NCBI RefSeq assembly: GCF_009193175.1
Contig: NZ_VUKE01000002.1
Coordinates: 62,001-126,000, forward strand
DNA length: 64,000 bases
DNA from: Georgenia ruanii
GTDB taxonomy: Bacteria > Actinomycetota > Actinomycetes > Actinomycetales > Actinomycetaceae
Direction of reading: 5' to 3'
Shown here: in pieces, positions 9,407 through 18,330 of the stretch
How the letters are laid out: every line of letters begins with the position of its first letter
Position numbering within the stretch: the first letter of the stretch is position 1
The notes under the pieces: model-generated
Databases searched by the model: none
What the model saw: only the letters and a program-made list of their open reading frames with translations
Told to the model about the DNA's origin: nothing
Position numbers and translations under genes: made by a program

Positions 9407-10660
9407 TCAGGGCGTGACGTCGGCCGCGGTGAGCTGCCCGTCGCGCATGCGCTGGAAGAAGGTGGGGGCCTTGTCCTGGTCGAGCAGCACGGCCGACCCG
9501 ATGCGGCCCGGCCGGTAGTTCAGGTTCGCGACCGGCGGGGTGCCGACGATGCCGTTCGGCCCGGTGGCGGCGCGGAACGCCAGCGCCATGCGGCCCAGGT
9601 CGACGATGCCCGTGTCGGTGTCCACCACCAGCGCGCCGGTGCCGGCGTCGAGGAGCTTCACCTGATCGGCGGGGTTGAGCAGGGTGGCGGGCGTGGCCAC
9701 CTTCTTCACCACGGCGCCGACCACCTGCCGCTGCCGCTCGGCACGCCCGATGTCGCCCTTGGGGTCCTGCTTGCGCATCCGGGAGAACGCCAGCGCGGTG
9801 GGGCCGTCGGCGATGTGGCACCCGGCGGTCCACTCGAGCATGCTCTCCGGGTCGCTCACGTTGTAGTCGAGGCAGAGCTCGACCCCGCCGACGGCGTCGA
9901 CCACCTGCTGCACGCCGCCCATGCCGATCTGGACGTAGTGGTCCACGGTCAGCCCGGTGAGGTGTTCGACGGTCTGCACGAGCAGCGGGGCGCCGCCGAG
10001 GGCGTAGGCGGCGTTGAGCTTGTTGCCGCCGTGCCCGGGGATCTCGACGTAGGTGTCGCGCGGCAGGGAGATCAGCGCCGCGGGCCCGGAGGCGGGCTGC
10101 TGCAGCAGCATGATCGAGTCGGTGCGCTGGCCCTCGGTGCCGTCGGGGATGGTGCCGTCCGCGCGCGAGTCCGAGCCGGCGATCAGGTAGGTGGTGCCGG
10201 GGGTGTTCGAGGCCCCGGAGAGGGCCTCGGTGTGCTGGATCTTGCCGTCGGCCCACACGAGCAGCCCCACCGGCCAGGCGATGAGCAGGACGAGCAGCAC
10301 CACGAGCAGCACGGTGAGCGGACGGCGCCGCCGCCGGCGACGGCCCGCGACGGGCGCCGGGGGAGTCGCGCGGTATGGCCGGGGCGGCGCCGACGGGGCC
10401 GGGCGCCGACCGGTCGGTTCGTACAGCCGCGTGCCCGTCGGGGCGGACGCGGCGGGCCGGCCGCCCGGTGAGTACGACGGCGGCGTCCCCGGCCGTGGCT
10501 CGCGCACCGATCGACGCTGGACGGGCGTCGGCCCGGCCACCCGTCGCGGGTGTGGTGCCGCGGGGCCCTGGTCCGGCCCCACCGGCCGGGCGCCCCGGGC
10601 GTCGGGGCGGCGGCCGCCGGAGCCCGGGGTGAAACTGGGCGGCGGGTTGTCCTTGGCCAT
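9407..10660 (-). CDS. LCP (LytR-CpsA-Psr) family wall-polymer ligase
   Basis: This 417-residue protein has a long Pro/Arg-rich cytosolic tail, one membrane helix (~115-135) and an extracellular LCP domain with the signatures SDSRA and SLPRDTYVEIPG. LCP proteins transfer undecaprenyl-linked glycans to peptidoglycan. The ATG at 10660 is preceded by AAAGGGG, so the 26 upstream in-frame residues are left out. It is followed 90 bases away by a second LCP gene on the same strand. Two copies beside polysaccharide genes fit attachment of the locally made polymer, but the acceptor and polymer are not shown by sequence. Confidence 0.9.
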   Translation of the reverse strand: MAKDNPPPSFTPGSGGRRPDARGARPVGPDQGPAAPHPRRVAGPTPVQRRSVREPRPGTPPSYSPGGRPAASAPTGTRLYEPTGRRPAPSAPPRPYRATPPAPVAGRRRRRRRPLTVLLVVLLVLLIAWPVGLLVWADGKIQHTEALSGASNTPGTTYLIAGSDSRADGTIPDGTEGQRTDSIMLLQQPASGPAALISLPRDTYVEIPGHGGNKLNAAYALGGAPLLVQTVEHLTGLTVDHYVQIGMGGVQQVVDAVGGVELCLDYNVSDPESMLEWTAGCHIADGPTALAFSRMRKQDPKGDIGRAERQRQVVGAVVKKVATPATLLNPADQVKLLDAGTGALVVDTDTGIVDLGRMALAFRAATGPNGIVGTPPVANLNYRPGRIGSAVLLDQDKAPTFFQRMRDGQLTAADVTP

Positions 10661-10750
10661 CGCCGCCCCTTTCGTTGGTTTGTGCCGCACGGCGCGGCGT
10701 GCCGTCAGCGTAGGCGCCCGGTGGGCGCCGCCGGGCATCCTAGCGGTGCC

Positions 10751-12052
10751 TCACCGGGTGCAGGCCGGTGTGGTGGGCTCCGGGGCCGCGGAGACCGCCC
10801 CGTCGTCCGCGGGCGCCGACGGCGTCTCGGTCCCCTCGTCGGCGGGCGACGACGGGGTGGCCGGCACCGGGGCCTCGCCGGTGCCGGAGAGGGTGCCCTC
10901 GATCGCCAGGTCGGCCGCGAGGGCGTCCCACAGGTCCGCGGCCTCGGCGGCGGGCCGGACCCGCGCCCCGGCCCAATCGAAGGGCATGGTGGCGAACGCG
11001 ATGCTGGCGGGGTCGATCCCGCGCAGTGAGTTGGCGAGCCCGGCCAGCACCGGGATCTGCCCGACCTCGGGGCCGGTCGTCAGCGTGGAGGTGGCGGCGT
11101 CGAGGAACTGGTAGAGGGCCGGCAGGTCGGTGAGGAGGTTCTTGCCGAGCGCCTCGCGGGCGATCGCCGCGACGAGCTCCTGCTGCCGGCCGATGCGGGA
11201 GATGTCCGAGCCGTCGCCCACGGACTTGCGCACCCGGGCAAAGCCGAGCGCGTTGTGCCCGTCGAGCACCTGGCAGCCGGCCGTGAGATAGAGGTCGGCC
11301 TGCCTGTCGTTGATGTTCTGGTCGACGTTCATCGGCACCCCGCCGAGGGCGTCGACCACGCTGATGAACCCCGCGAAGTCCACGACGACGAAGTCGTCGA
11401 TGAAGACCCCGGTGAGGTTCTCCACCGTGCGGATCGTGCACGCGGCGGCCGCGCCGACGTCGCCGGTCTGCCCCCCGATGGAGAACGCGGAGTTGAACAT
11501 CGCGCCGTTCGCCGCACGCGTCTCCGTGCCGTTGGGGAGCCGGCACGAGGGGATGTCCACGAGGGCGTCACGCGGGATGGAGACGACCTCGACGCGGGAG
11601 CGGTCGGCGGAGACGTGCACGATCATCGTCGTGTCCGCGCGCATGCCGTCGACGCCGGAGTGGTCGTCGTTGGCGCCGGCGCGGGAGTCCGAGCCCAGGA
11701 CGAGCAGATTGAGGGCCTTCCCGGCCTTGGCATCGATCGGTGCCGCCTCGGCCCCGCCGGTGGGCCGGTCGCCGAGCAGGGCCGAGATGTCTTGGCGGTC
11801 GACGTTGCCCTGGATGTCGGAGTAGGCCAGCGCACCGCCGGTGCCGGCGAAGAGGACCAGGCCCAGGGCGCCGGTGCCGACCTTGCTGAGCAGCCGATGC
11901 CGGCGCCGGTCGCGCCCGTGCCGCGGTGTGCCAGGCGCAGGTCGTCCGCGCCGTGCGTGTCGCGCCGCGGCCTCGCGGGCAGCGCGGCGACCACCGACCG
12001 GCGCTGCAGCCGTGCGGCGGCCGCTCCTGGCGGAGGAGAGGGGGCTCGACAC
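10751..12052 (-). CDS. Second LCP family wall-polymer ligase
   Basis: About 433 residues: a basic N-terminus, a membrane helix (~58-78), an LCP domain with LVLGSDSRAG and VSIPRDALVDIP, and an acidic Pro/Ala/Thr-rich C-terminal tail. The GTG at 12052 is preferred because AGGA lies eight bases upstream; an ATG at 12082 would add ten residues but has no visible Shine-Dalgarno. It lies upstream of the first LCP gene and is probably co-transcribed with it. It diverges from the glycosyltransferase at 12274 across ~220 bases that should hold both promoters. Like its partner it should link a lipid-carried glycan to peptidoglycan. Confidence 0.88.
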   Translation of the reverse strand: MSSPLSSARSGRRTAAAPVGGRRAAREAAARHARRGRPAPGTPRHGRDRRRHRLLSKVGTGALGLVLFAGTGGALAYSDIQGNVDRQDISALLGDRPTGGAEAAPIDAKAGKALNLLVLGSDSRAGANDDHSGVDGMRADTTMIVHVSADRSRVEVVSIPRDALVDIPSCRLPNGTETRAANGAMFNSAFSIGGQTGDVGAAAACTIRTVENLTGVFIDDFVVVDFAGFISVVDALGGVPMNVDQNINDRQADLYLTAGCQVLDGHNALGFARVRKSVGDGSDISRIGRQQELVAAIAREALGKNLLTDLPALYQFLDAATSTLTTGPEVGQIPVLAGLANSLRGIDPASIAFATMPFDWAGARVRPAAEAADLWDALAADLAIEGTLSGTGEAPVPATPSSPADEGTETPSAPADDGAVSAAPEPTTPACTR

Positions 12053-12273
12053 AACACGCGATCCTACGGAATCGGAGGGCATGGGTGATATCAGCGACGC
12101 GTGTGGCGGCGTAGAGACTTCGTGGAGATTCTCCGCGGTGAGCCCCGCGACAGCAGGCCGTTCCTGTCCGCAAATGTGCCACGATCGTCGGTGGAGGGCC
12201 GATCCGGCCGCTCCGGCCCCGCTTCCGCCACCGGCCCGCGGGGGCACGCACTTCCGGCAACTCAAAGGCGTCC

Positions 12274-13491
12274 ATGCGCATCGTCCTGACCACACGGATC
12301 TTCACCCCCGAGCCGGCCGCGGCCTCCTTCCGGCTGCACGCGCTCGTCACCGCGCTGGGCCAGGTGGGGCATCGGGTGACGGTGCTCACCACCCGCTACC
12401 CGGAGGCGGAGGCGGTGGATCCGGCGGGCGCGGTGGTCAAGCGCTGGCCCGTGCTGAGGGACGCGCAGGGGTACGTGCGCGGGTACCTCCAGTACGTCAG
12501 CTTCGACGCCCCCCTGGCGCTGCGGCTCCTGCGCGAGCCGGCCGACGTCGTTGTGACGGAGCCGCCGCCGACGACCGGGGCGGTGGTCCGCGTCATCGCG
12601 GCGATCCGCCGCGTGCCCTACGTCTACTACGCCGCGGACGTCTGGTCGGACGCGGCGGCGCAGACCGCTCCGGCCGCGCTGGTGGCGCTGCTGCGGCGGC
12701 TGGAGGGCTGGGCGATGCGCGGCGCCCGTCGGGTCATCGCGGTCTCGGACGAGGTGGCCGCGCGGGTGCGCGAGCTGGGCGTGCGCGAGGTGGACGTCGT
12801 CCCCAACGGGATCGACACCCGCACCTTCACGCCCGACGGCGCGGCCGCCTCGCCCGGCGCGTACCTCCTCTACGCCGGCACCGCCTCGGAGTGGCAGGGC
12901 GCGGACATCTTCGTCCGGGCGATGCCGCAGGTCCTCGCCCAGGTGCCGGAGGCCCGGCTGGTCTTCGTCGGCCAGGGCAGCGCCTGGGAGCAGATCCGGG
13001 AGCTGAGCACCGAGCTGGCGCCGGACGCCGTAGAGCTGCTGAGCACGATGCCGCCCGAGGAGGTGGCCCGCTGGCAGCGGGGCGCCGCCGCGGCGCTGGT
13101 GAGCATCGTCCCGGGGCAGGGCTACGACTTCGCCTACCCCACGAAGGTCCTGGCGGCCCTGGCCAGCGGCACCCCGGCGCTGTTCGCCGGGGTCGGCCCG
13201 GCCGCCGAGGACATCGCCGCACACGACCTGGGCGAGGTCGTCGCCTACGACGTCGACGCCGTGGCGGCCGCGATGATCCGGGCGCTGCAGCGTGGCCGGA
13301 ATGAGGCCGTCCGGCTCCGGCTCGTCGAGTGGGTGGAGCAGCACCGGTCGCTGCGCACCACCGGCCGCCGGGCGGCCGGCGTGGTTGCCGGCGCCGGGAC
13401 GGCCGCGGTGCCCGGCCGGCGCAAGAGCCCTGACGGCGATGTCGCCGCCGTGGCGGGCCTGCGCCGGCCCCGCCTGCGCCCCCGGCGGTAG
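12274..13491 (+). CDS. GT-B fold glycosyltransferase (GT4-like)
   Basis: The 405-residue protein starts MRIVLTTRIFTPEPAAASFR, a typical N-terminal GT4 strand with a Pro-Glu nucleotide-binding loop. The second Rossmann half has VVPNGIDTRTF, LLYAGTASEWQG and a C-terminal YPTKVLAALASG, which corresponds to the donor-sugar binding region of the family. AAAGG lies six bases before the ATG. It should transfer a sugar from a nucleotide donor to a lipid-linked intermediate at the inner face of the membrane. The donor and acceptor are not predictable. The C-terminus is extended by a basic ~40-residue tail. Confidence 0.85.
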   Translation: MRIVLTTRIFTPEPAAASFRLHALVTALGQVGHRVTVLTTRYPEAEAVDPAGAVVKRWPVLRDAQGYVRGYLQYVSFDAPLALRLLREPADVVVTEPPPTTGAVVRVIAAIRRVPYVYYAADVWSDAAAQTAPAALVALLRRLEGWAMRGARRVIAVSDEVAARVRELGVREVDVVPNGIDTRTFTPDGAAASPGAYLLYAGTASEWQGADIFVRAMPQVLAQVPEARLVFVGQGSAWEQIRELSTELAPDAVELLSTMPPEEVARWQRGAAAALVSIVPGQGYDFAYPTKVLAALASGTPALFAGVGPAAEDIAAHDLGEVVAYDVDAVAAAMIRALQRGRNEAVRLRLVEWVEQHRSLRTTGRRAAGVVAGAGTAAVPGRRKSPDGDVAAVAGLRRPRLRPRR

Positions 13492-13512
13492 CACACCCGC
13501 CGGCGTGGCTGG

Positions 13513-13959
13513 CTAGGAGGTCAGGTCGCCGCCCTTGGTGGCGCCGTCCGTCGGGGCGGCCTCCGGCTCCTCGCTGGGCATGACCTGCTCCAGGCCCGGC
13601 TGTGAAGCGGTCTCCTGCGGCGTCGCCGCGAGGCCGGTCTGGCCCTCGGCGAGCGCCAGCTTGCGCGTCAGGATCGTGATCCGCCGGTCCTGGGCGGCGA
13701 GGCGGCGGTAGTTGCTGGAGACGTAGGTGAGGAAGGCGATGACCAGCAGGTAGAGGAGCAGGTCGGTCCCGCGCCCGACCCCCAGCAGGTTCGCGACCTT
13801 GCTGAACCACGAGGGGAAGAGCACCGCGAAGGCGGCCAGGACCACGAAGCCGAACAGCATCAGCCGGCGGATGGCCTGATGCCGCGCGCCCGCGGCGGAC
13901 CGGGTGAGCGGGAGCACCGTGGCGGCGATGCCGAGGAGCAGAAGGACCTGGATCCACAT
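13513..13959 (-). CDS. DUF2304-family small membrane protein
   Basis: The 148-residue protein has three hydrophobic helices (about 1-20, 33-50, 66-82) and then a coiled-coil-like segment (RRLAAQDRRITILTRKLAL) and an acidic tail. This matches DUF2304, whose members usually sit directly beside a dolichyl-phosphate-mannose-synthase-like glycosyltransferase, as here with a gap of only eight bases. It probably supports membrane association or regulation of that enzyme; the molecular role is unknown. Confidence 0.82.
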   Translation of the reverse strand: MWIQVLLLLGIAATVLPLTRSAAGARHQAIRRLMLFGFVVLAAFAVLFPSWFSKVANLLGVGRGTDLLLYLLVIAFLTYVSSNYRRLAAQDRRITILTRKLALAEGQTGLAATPQETASQPGLEQVMPSEEPEAAPTDGATKGGDLTS

Positions 13960-13967
13960 GGGCGCTC

Positions 13968-14660
13968 CTAGTTCACGAGCAGGTCGACGAGGATGTTGAT
14001 CGAGTTGAGCAGCGATTGCCCCTTGGCCCGGGAGTACTCGGTGTAGCGGATGAACACCGGGTACTCGCGCCAGGGCAGCTTGGTGCGCCCGAGCTGGGTG
14101 ACGATCTCGCTGGCGTGGGCCATCCGGTTCTGGTGCAGGTGGACCTCGGCGGCGGCGTCGCGCCGGATGACCCGCAGGCCGTTGTGCGCGTCCGTGAGGC
14201 GCAGCCCGGTGGACTGGTTCGTCACCCAGACGGCGGTCTTGAGCACGGCGCGCTTGGCCAGGCCTGGCTTGGTCCGGTCGTCGAGGAACCGGGAGCCGAA
14301 GACGATGGCGAGATCGTCGTGCTGCGCCAGCCGCACCATGGCCGCCGCGTCCGCGACGTCGTGCTGGCCGTCGGCATCGAACGTCACGACGAACCGCCCC
14401 GGGGTGTGGCCGACGACGAACTCGATGCCGGTCTGCAGCGCCGCGCCCTGCCCGAGGTTGACCGCGTGCTGGAGCACCACGGCGCCGGCGCGGCGCGCGC
14501 GCTCCGCCGACGCATCGGTCGAGCCGTCATCCACGCACACGATGTGCGGAAAGGTCTGCAGCGCCTCGGCGATCACCTCCTCGATGACCGCCGCCTCGTT
14601 GTAGAGCGGGATGACGAGCCACGCGTCGCTGAGGGGCGAGGGCACAGTCATGGGCGCCAT
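13968..14660 (-). CDS. GT2 glycosyltransferase, polyprenyl-phosphate sugar synthase-like
   Basis: About 230 residues with the GT-A signatures: AWLVIPLYNEAAVI at the N-terminus, VCVDDGSTDAS, and FDADGQHDV as the metal-binding DxD region. These enzymes load a sugar onto polyprenyl phosphate for use outside the membrane. The start is uncertain. ATG 14660 and ATG 14651 are close to the first strand, while the only strong AGGAGG is 17 bases upstream of 14660 and four bases upstream of a GTG at 14675. It is paired with the DUF2304 gene that follows it. The loaded sugar could feed the DUF6541-type membrane proteins in this locus (inference). Confidence 0.85.
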   Translation of the reverse strand: MAPMTVPSPLSDAWLVIPLYNEAAVIEEVIAEALQTFPHIVCVDDGSTDASAERARRAGAVVLQHAVNLGQGAALQTGIEFVVGHTPGRFVVTFDADGQHDVADAAAMVRLAQHDDLAIVFGSRFLDDRTKPGLAKRAVLKTAVWVTNQSTGLRLTDAHNGLRVIRRDAAAEVHLHQNRMAHASEIVTQLGRTKLPWREYPVFIRYTEYSRAKGQSLLNSINILVDLLVN

Positions 14661-14857
14661 TGTCGCAGCCGTCACCCACCTCCTCAGGTCATCGGGACCT
14701 GCATCACATCCTCCGCGCCGCCTAGCCACCAGCGGCGGGTGGAGCCGCCCTGGGCCTTCGGCCCCGGGAGCGGATCGGACGGGTTGGGCTAAGTTTTCCT
14801 TCGGACCCATCCCGGCCGAAGAGCGGCGCGCCGGCGCCGCGATGGAGGAGCATGCCG

Positions 14858-15472
14858 ATGCCAGCGCGGATCGTGGACAGCGCGGACGTCTCGCCCGACG
14901 CCAGCATCGGGGACGACACCTCGGTCTGGCACCTGGCCCAGGTGCGTGAGGGCGCCGAGCTCGGGGAGAACTGCGTCATCGGCCGCGGCGCCTACATCGG
15001 CACCGGCGTGCGGATGGGCAACAACTGCAAGGTGCAGAACTACGCCCTCGTCTACGAGCCCGCCAGCCTGGCCGACGGCGTCTTCATCGGCCCAGCGGTG
15101 GTGCTCACCAACGACACCTACCCCCGCGCCATCAATCCCGACGGCTCCCTGAAGTCCGCCCACGACTGGGAGCCGGTGGGCGTGACCATCGAGACCGGCG
15201 CCGCCATCGGCGCCCGCGCGGTGTGCGTGGCGCCGGTGACCGTCGGGGCCTGGGCCACCGTCGCCGCCGGCGCGGTGGTCACGAAGGACGTCCCGCCCCA
15301 TGCGCTTGTCGCCGGGGTCCCGGCCCGCCAGATCGGCTGGGTGGGGCAGGCCGGCGTGCGCCTGGAGCCGGTGCCCGGGGCCGACGGCGGAGCGCCGCGG
15401 TGGCGCTGCCCGCAGACCGGCCAGCAGTACGACGAGTTTGAGAACACGATCAGGAAGGTGGCGGCCGAGTGA
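14858..15472 (+). CDS. wbpD: WbpD-like N-acetyltransferase (left-handed beta-helix)
   Basis: The 204-residue protein is a chain of hexapeptide repeats (SIGDDTSVWHLAQVREGAEL, NCVIGRGAYIGTGV) of the trimeric acyltransferase fold. It resembles WbpD/WlbB, which N-acetylates the 3-amino group of UDP-GlcNAc3NA. The ATG at 14858 is preferred over 14852 because GGAGGAG then has the normal seven-base spacing. Its stop overlaps the aminotransferase start by four bases (GTGA), and the third gene overlaps by one base. The three genes form a tight operon in the order acetyltransferase, aminotransferase, dehydrogenase. The reaction order in the pathway is dehydrogenase, aminotransferase, acetyltransferase. 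Confidence 0.85.
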   Translation: MPARIVDSADVSPDASIGDDTSVWHLAQVREGAELGENCVIGRGAYIGTGVRMGNNCKVQNYALVYEPASLADGVFIGPAVVLTNDTYPRAINPDGSLKSAHDWEPVGVTIETGAAIGARAVCVAPVTVGAWATVAAGAVVTKDVPPHALVAGVPARQIGWVGQAGVRLEPVPGADGGAPRWRCPQTGQQYDEFENTIRKVAAE

Positions 15473-16584
15473 GCCTGCCCATGATTCCCGCGGCCAAGCC
15501 GATCATCGGCGAGGACGAGCGCCGCGCGGTCGACGCCGTGCTCGCCTCCGGCATGGTGGCCCAGGGCCCGGAGGTCAAGGCCTTCGAGGCCGAGTTCGCC
15601 GAGCACTTCACGCCCGGCCGCGCCTGCGTGGCGGTGAACTCCGGCACCTCCGGCCTGCACCTGGGCCTGCTCGCCGCCGGCATCGGCCCCGGCGACGAGG
15701 TCATCGTGCCGTCCTTCACCTTCGCCGCCACCGGCAACGCCGTCGCGCTGACCGGCGCCACCCCAGTCTTCGCCGACATCGAGCCCGACCACTTCTGCCT
15801 CGACCCCGAGTCGATCCGCGCCTCCATCACCGAGCGCACCAAGGCGATCATGCCGGTGCACCTGTACGGCCACCCCGCCAACATGCCCGCCATCCGGGCC
15901 CTGGCCGACGAGCACGGCCTGATGGTCTTCGAGGACGCCGCCCAGGCCCACGGCGCCAGCCTGAACGGCGAGCAGGTCGGCACCTTCGGCACCTTCGCGA
16001 TGTTCTCCCTGTACCCGACGAAGAACATGACCTCCGGCGAGGGCGGCATGGTCGCCTGCGCCACCGAGGAGATCGCCCGCAACGTCCGGCTGCTGCGCAA
16101 CCAGGGCATGGAGACGCAGTACGCCAACGAGCTCGTCGGCCTCAACAACCGCATGACCGACATCCACGCCGCCATCGGCCGCGTGCAGCTGACCAAGGTC
16201 GATGCCTGGACCGCCCAGCGCCAGGCCAACGCCAAGTTCCTCGACGCCCACCTCGAGGGCGTCACCACCCCGCCGGTGGCCGACGGCGCGGTGCACGTCT
16301 ACCACCAGTACACGATCCGCATCCCCGGCGCCGCGGGCGCCGAGCGCGACCGTGTCGTCACCGCGCTGCGGGAGGAGCACCAGGTCGGCAGCGGGGTCTA
16401 CTACCCCATCCCCAACCACCGGCTCGCGTCGCTTGCGCCCTACGCTCCGGGCCTGGAGCTGCCCGAGACCGAGCGGGCCGCCGCCGAGGTCATCTCCCTG
16501 CCGGTGCACCCCTCCCTCTCCCAGGACGACCTCGAGCGCATCGTCACCGCCGTCAACACCGTCGTCGTCAAGGCGGGCGCCTGA
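15469..16584 (+). CDS. wbpE: WbpE-like DegT/DnrJ/EryC1 sugar aminotransferase
   Basis: This 371-residue PLP enzyme has a fold-type I layout: NSGTSGLHLGLLAAGI for phosphate binding, EDAAQAHGA holding the PLP-ring aspartate, and K185 in SLYPTKNMTSGEGG as the Schiff-base lysine. It should aminate C3 of UDP-3-keto-GlcNAcA made by the next gene. The GTG start overlaps the previous stop. Other DegT enzymes make different amino sugars, so the substrate rests on the neighbouring WbpB- and WbpD-like genes. Confidence 0.88.
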   Translation: MSLPMIPAAKPIIGEDERRAVDAVLASGMVAQGPEVKAFEAEFAEHFTPGRACVAVNSGTSGLHLGLLAAGIGPGDEVIVPSFTFAATGNAVALTGATPVFADIEPDHFCLDPESIRASITERTKAIMPVHLYGHPANMPAIRALADEHGLMVFEDAAQAHGASLNGEQVGTFGTFAMFSLYPTKNMTSGEGGMVACATEEIARNVRLLRNQGMETQYANELVGLNNRMTDIHAAIGRVQLTKVDAWTAQRQANAKFLDAHLEGVTTPPVADGAVHVYHQYTIRIPGAAGAERDRVVTALREEHQVGSGVYYPIPNHRLASLAPYAPGLELPETERAAAEVISLPVHPSLSQDDLERIVTAVNTVVVKAGA

Positions 16585-17612
16585 TGAGCGGCGCCACGAA
16601 GACCCTGCGCATGGGCCTCATCGGCCTGGGCTCCATGGGTCGCCACCACGCCCGCGTCATCCGCGAGACCCCCGGCATGGAGCTGGTCGCCCTCGCCGAC
16701 CCCGCCGGGGACGCCTGGGGCGTCGCCGGCGACCTCGAGGTGCTGCCCGACGTCGAGGCGCTCATCGCCGCCGGCATCGACGCCGCCTTGGTGGCCGTGC
16801 CCACCGTCTACCACGAGGACGTCGCCCTGGCGCTGGCCGCCGCGGGCGTGCACACCATGGTGGAGAAGCCCATCGCCGCTACCGCCGACGCCGGCCGCCG
16901 GGTGGCCCAGGCATTCGAGGACGCAGGCCTGGTCGGCGCCGTCGGCTACGTCGAGCGGTGCAACCCGGCCCTGCTCGAGGCGCGCCGGCGCATCGCCGAC
17001 GGCGAGCTCGGCGAGGTCTACCAGATCGCCACCTCCCGGCAGGGCCCCTTCCCGGGCCGCATCTCCGACGTCGGCGTGGTCAAGGACCTCGCCACCCACG
17101 ACGTCGACCTCACCGCCTGGCTGGCACAGAGCCCCTACGCCTCCGTCTCCGCGCACGTCACGCACCGCTCCGGCCGCGACCACGAGGACATGGTGGTCGC
17201 CACCGGCCGGCTGGAGAACGGCATCATCGTCAACCACCTGGTCAACTGGCTCTCCCCGCGCAAGGAGCGCCAGACCGTCATCACCGGCGAGCGGGGCGCC
17301 TTCGTCGCGGACACCGGCGCCGGCGACCTTACGTTCTACGCCAACGGCAAGGTCCCCACCGAGTGGGACCGGATCGCCGCCTTCCGCGGCGTGAGCGAGG
17401 GCGACATGATCCGCTACGCCATCGCCAAGCGCGAGCCGCTGCGGGTGGAGCAGGAGAACTTCCGCGACGCCGTGCTCGGCACCGGCGACCACATCGTCAC
17501 CATGGCCGAGGGCGTGCACACCCTCACCGTGGTCGAGGGCATCCTCGAGTCGGCCGCCACCGGGCAGAGCGTGCACCTGCAGCCCGCCGACGTCGCCGCC
17601 GTCGCCGGCTGA
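16584..17612 (+). CDS. wbpB: WbpB-like Gfo/Idh/MocA sugar-nucleotide dehydrogenase
   Basis: The 342-residue protein has a Rossmann fold (GLGSMG, 14-19), the family EKP motif with K95, and a C-terminal substrate domain with KDLATHDVDL. It likely oxidises C3 of UDP-GlcNAcA as the first local step of UDP-ManNAc3NAcA-type synthesis. ATG overlaps the preceding TGA (TGATGA). The last ~370 bases are repeated at 35558-35917, and the 18-kb catabolic segment begins directly after its stop. The final ~25 residues differ from those encoded by the distant copy, so the present C-terminus may be recombinant. Confidence 0.85.
   Translation: MSGATKTLRMGLIGLGSMGRHHARVIRETPGMELVALADPAGDAWGVAGDLEVLPDVEALIAAGIDAALVAVPTVYHEDVALALAAAGVHTMVEKPIAATADAGRRVAQAFEDAGLVGAVGYVERCNPALLEARRRIADGELGEVYQIATSRQGPFPGRISDVGVVKDLATHDVDLTAWLAQSPYASVSAHVTHRSGRDHEDMVVATGRLENGIIVNHLVNWLSPRKERQTVITGERGAFVADTGAGDLTFYANGKVPTEWDRIAAFRGVSEGDMIRYAIAKREPLRVEQENFRDAVLGTGDHIVTMAEGVHTLTVVEGILESAATGQSVHLQPADVAAVAG
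17241..17612 (+). repeat. Left copy of a long direct repeat (3' part of wbpB-like gene)
   Basis: This stretch and 35558-35917 are direct copies. By hand I count nine mismatches over the first ~287 bases, after which the two ends diverge. The copies bracket the catabolic segment, so they are candidates for its insertion boundaries or for the arms of a recombination event. Confidence 0.85.
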
Positions 17613-17642
17613 GCCGGCCTGCGCGGCCCACCGCATGACCTG

Positions 17643-17678
17643 GTGAGGGCGCCGCGGTCATCCGCGGCGACGCCTCAC
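17643..17678. terminator. Hairpin between convergent wbpB-like and osmC-like genes
   Basis: GTGAGG and GCCGCGG on the left pair with CCGCGGC and CCTCAC on the right around a TCAT loop, with a small internal bulge. It overlaps the osmC-like stop codon and could end transcription from both sides. Confidence 0.5.
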
Positions 17679-18232
17679 GCCAGTTCGGTGGTGACCGGGA
17701 CCCCGCGAACGAGCGTGTCTCGGATCGGAGACCGTTGCTCGACCAGCTCGACGAGCTCGACGAGCTGGTCGCGGCTCACGCCCGGGGCGTCGAGCTCGAC
17801 GCGTACCCGCACACCCTGCACTCCGGGGGAGACGCTGTGATCCACGCCGAGGAATCCGCTCAGATCGAAGTCCGCCTCCAGATCCAGGCGGTAGCTCTTC
17901 AGCTCGATGCCCCGCGCGGCTGCGTTGGCCACGAGCGTGACGGTGTAGCAGCCCGCCAAGGCCTGCAGGACGTACTCGGCCGGGGACACCGCGGTGTCGG
18001 TGCCCAGCAGCGCGGTGGGCTCGTCGCTCTCCATGACGTACTTGCCAAGGCGCGTCTGGTCGCTCGAGCCACCCTGGACCAGCGCACCGGTGGTCGCCCT
18101 CATGGATAGGCCGCCACGCCATTCGCCGTGCACGGCGAACGTGACGTGCCCGAGCTGGCGGTTCTCGGTGACCGCCTCGATCGTCGCTCTGAGGGCCTGC
18201 GCGTCGAAGCCGTTGATGGTGAGTGTCTCCAT
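17675..18232 (-). CDS. OsmC-like protein
   Basis: The 185-residue protein fits the OsmC/Ohr fold, with the helix motif SPAEYVLQALAGCYTVTL containing C95. Classical OsmC/Ohr peroxidases use two cysteines; the second normally lies in a CPxxNTL-like stretch. Here that place reads QRSPIRDTL, so serine replaces cysteine and C95 is the only cysteine. It may therefore not be a hydroperoxidase and could act as a thiol-handling or binding protein. It is the last gene of the nine-gene minus-strand catabolic cluster, ~100 bases after the 3-hydroxyacyl-CoA dehydrogenase. Confidence 0.82.
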   Translation of the reverse strand: METLTINGFDAQALRATIEAVTENRQLGHVTFAVHGEWRGGLSMRATTGALVQGGSSDQTRLGKYVMESDEPTALLGTDTAVSPAEYVLQALAGCYTVTLVANAAARGIELKSYRLDLEADFDLSGFLGVDHSVSPGVQGVRVRVELDAPGVSRDQLVELVELVEQRSPIRDTLVRGVPVTTELA

Positions 18233-18330
18233 GTCATGTCCTTACTGTGTGGTCGCTGGTCAGTCGTCTGCGTAAGTCGTGCGCGTGGTCGTCTGCGTGG
18301 TCGGGGGTGGGCCGCCGGGGATCCCGGCGC

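Noticed and set aside
17613-17680. tRNA gene or integrase attachment site at the left edge of the catabolic segment
   Set aside because: No cloverleaf and no integrase gene; only a terminator-like hairpin is present.
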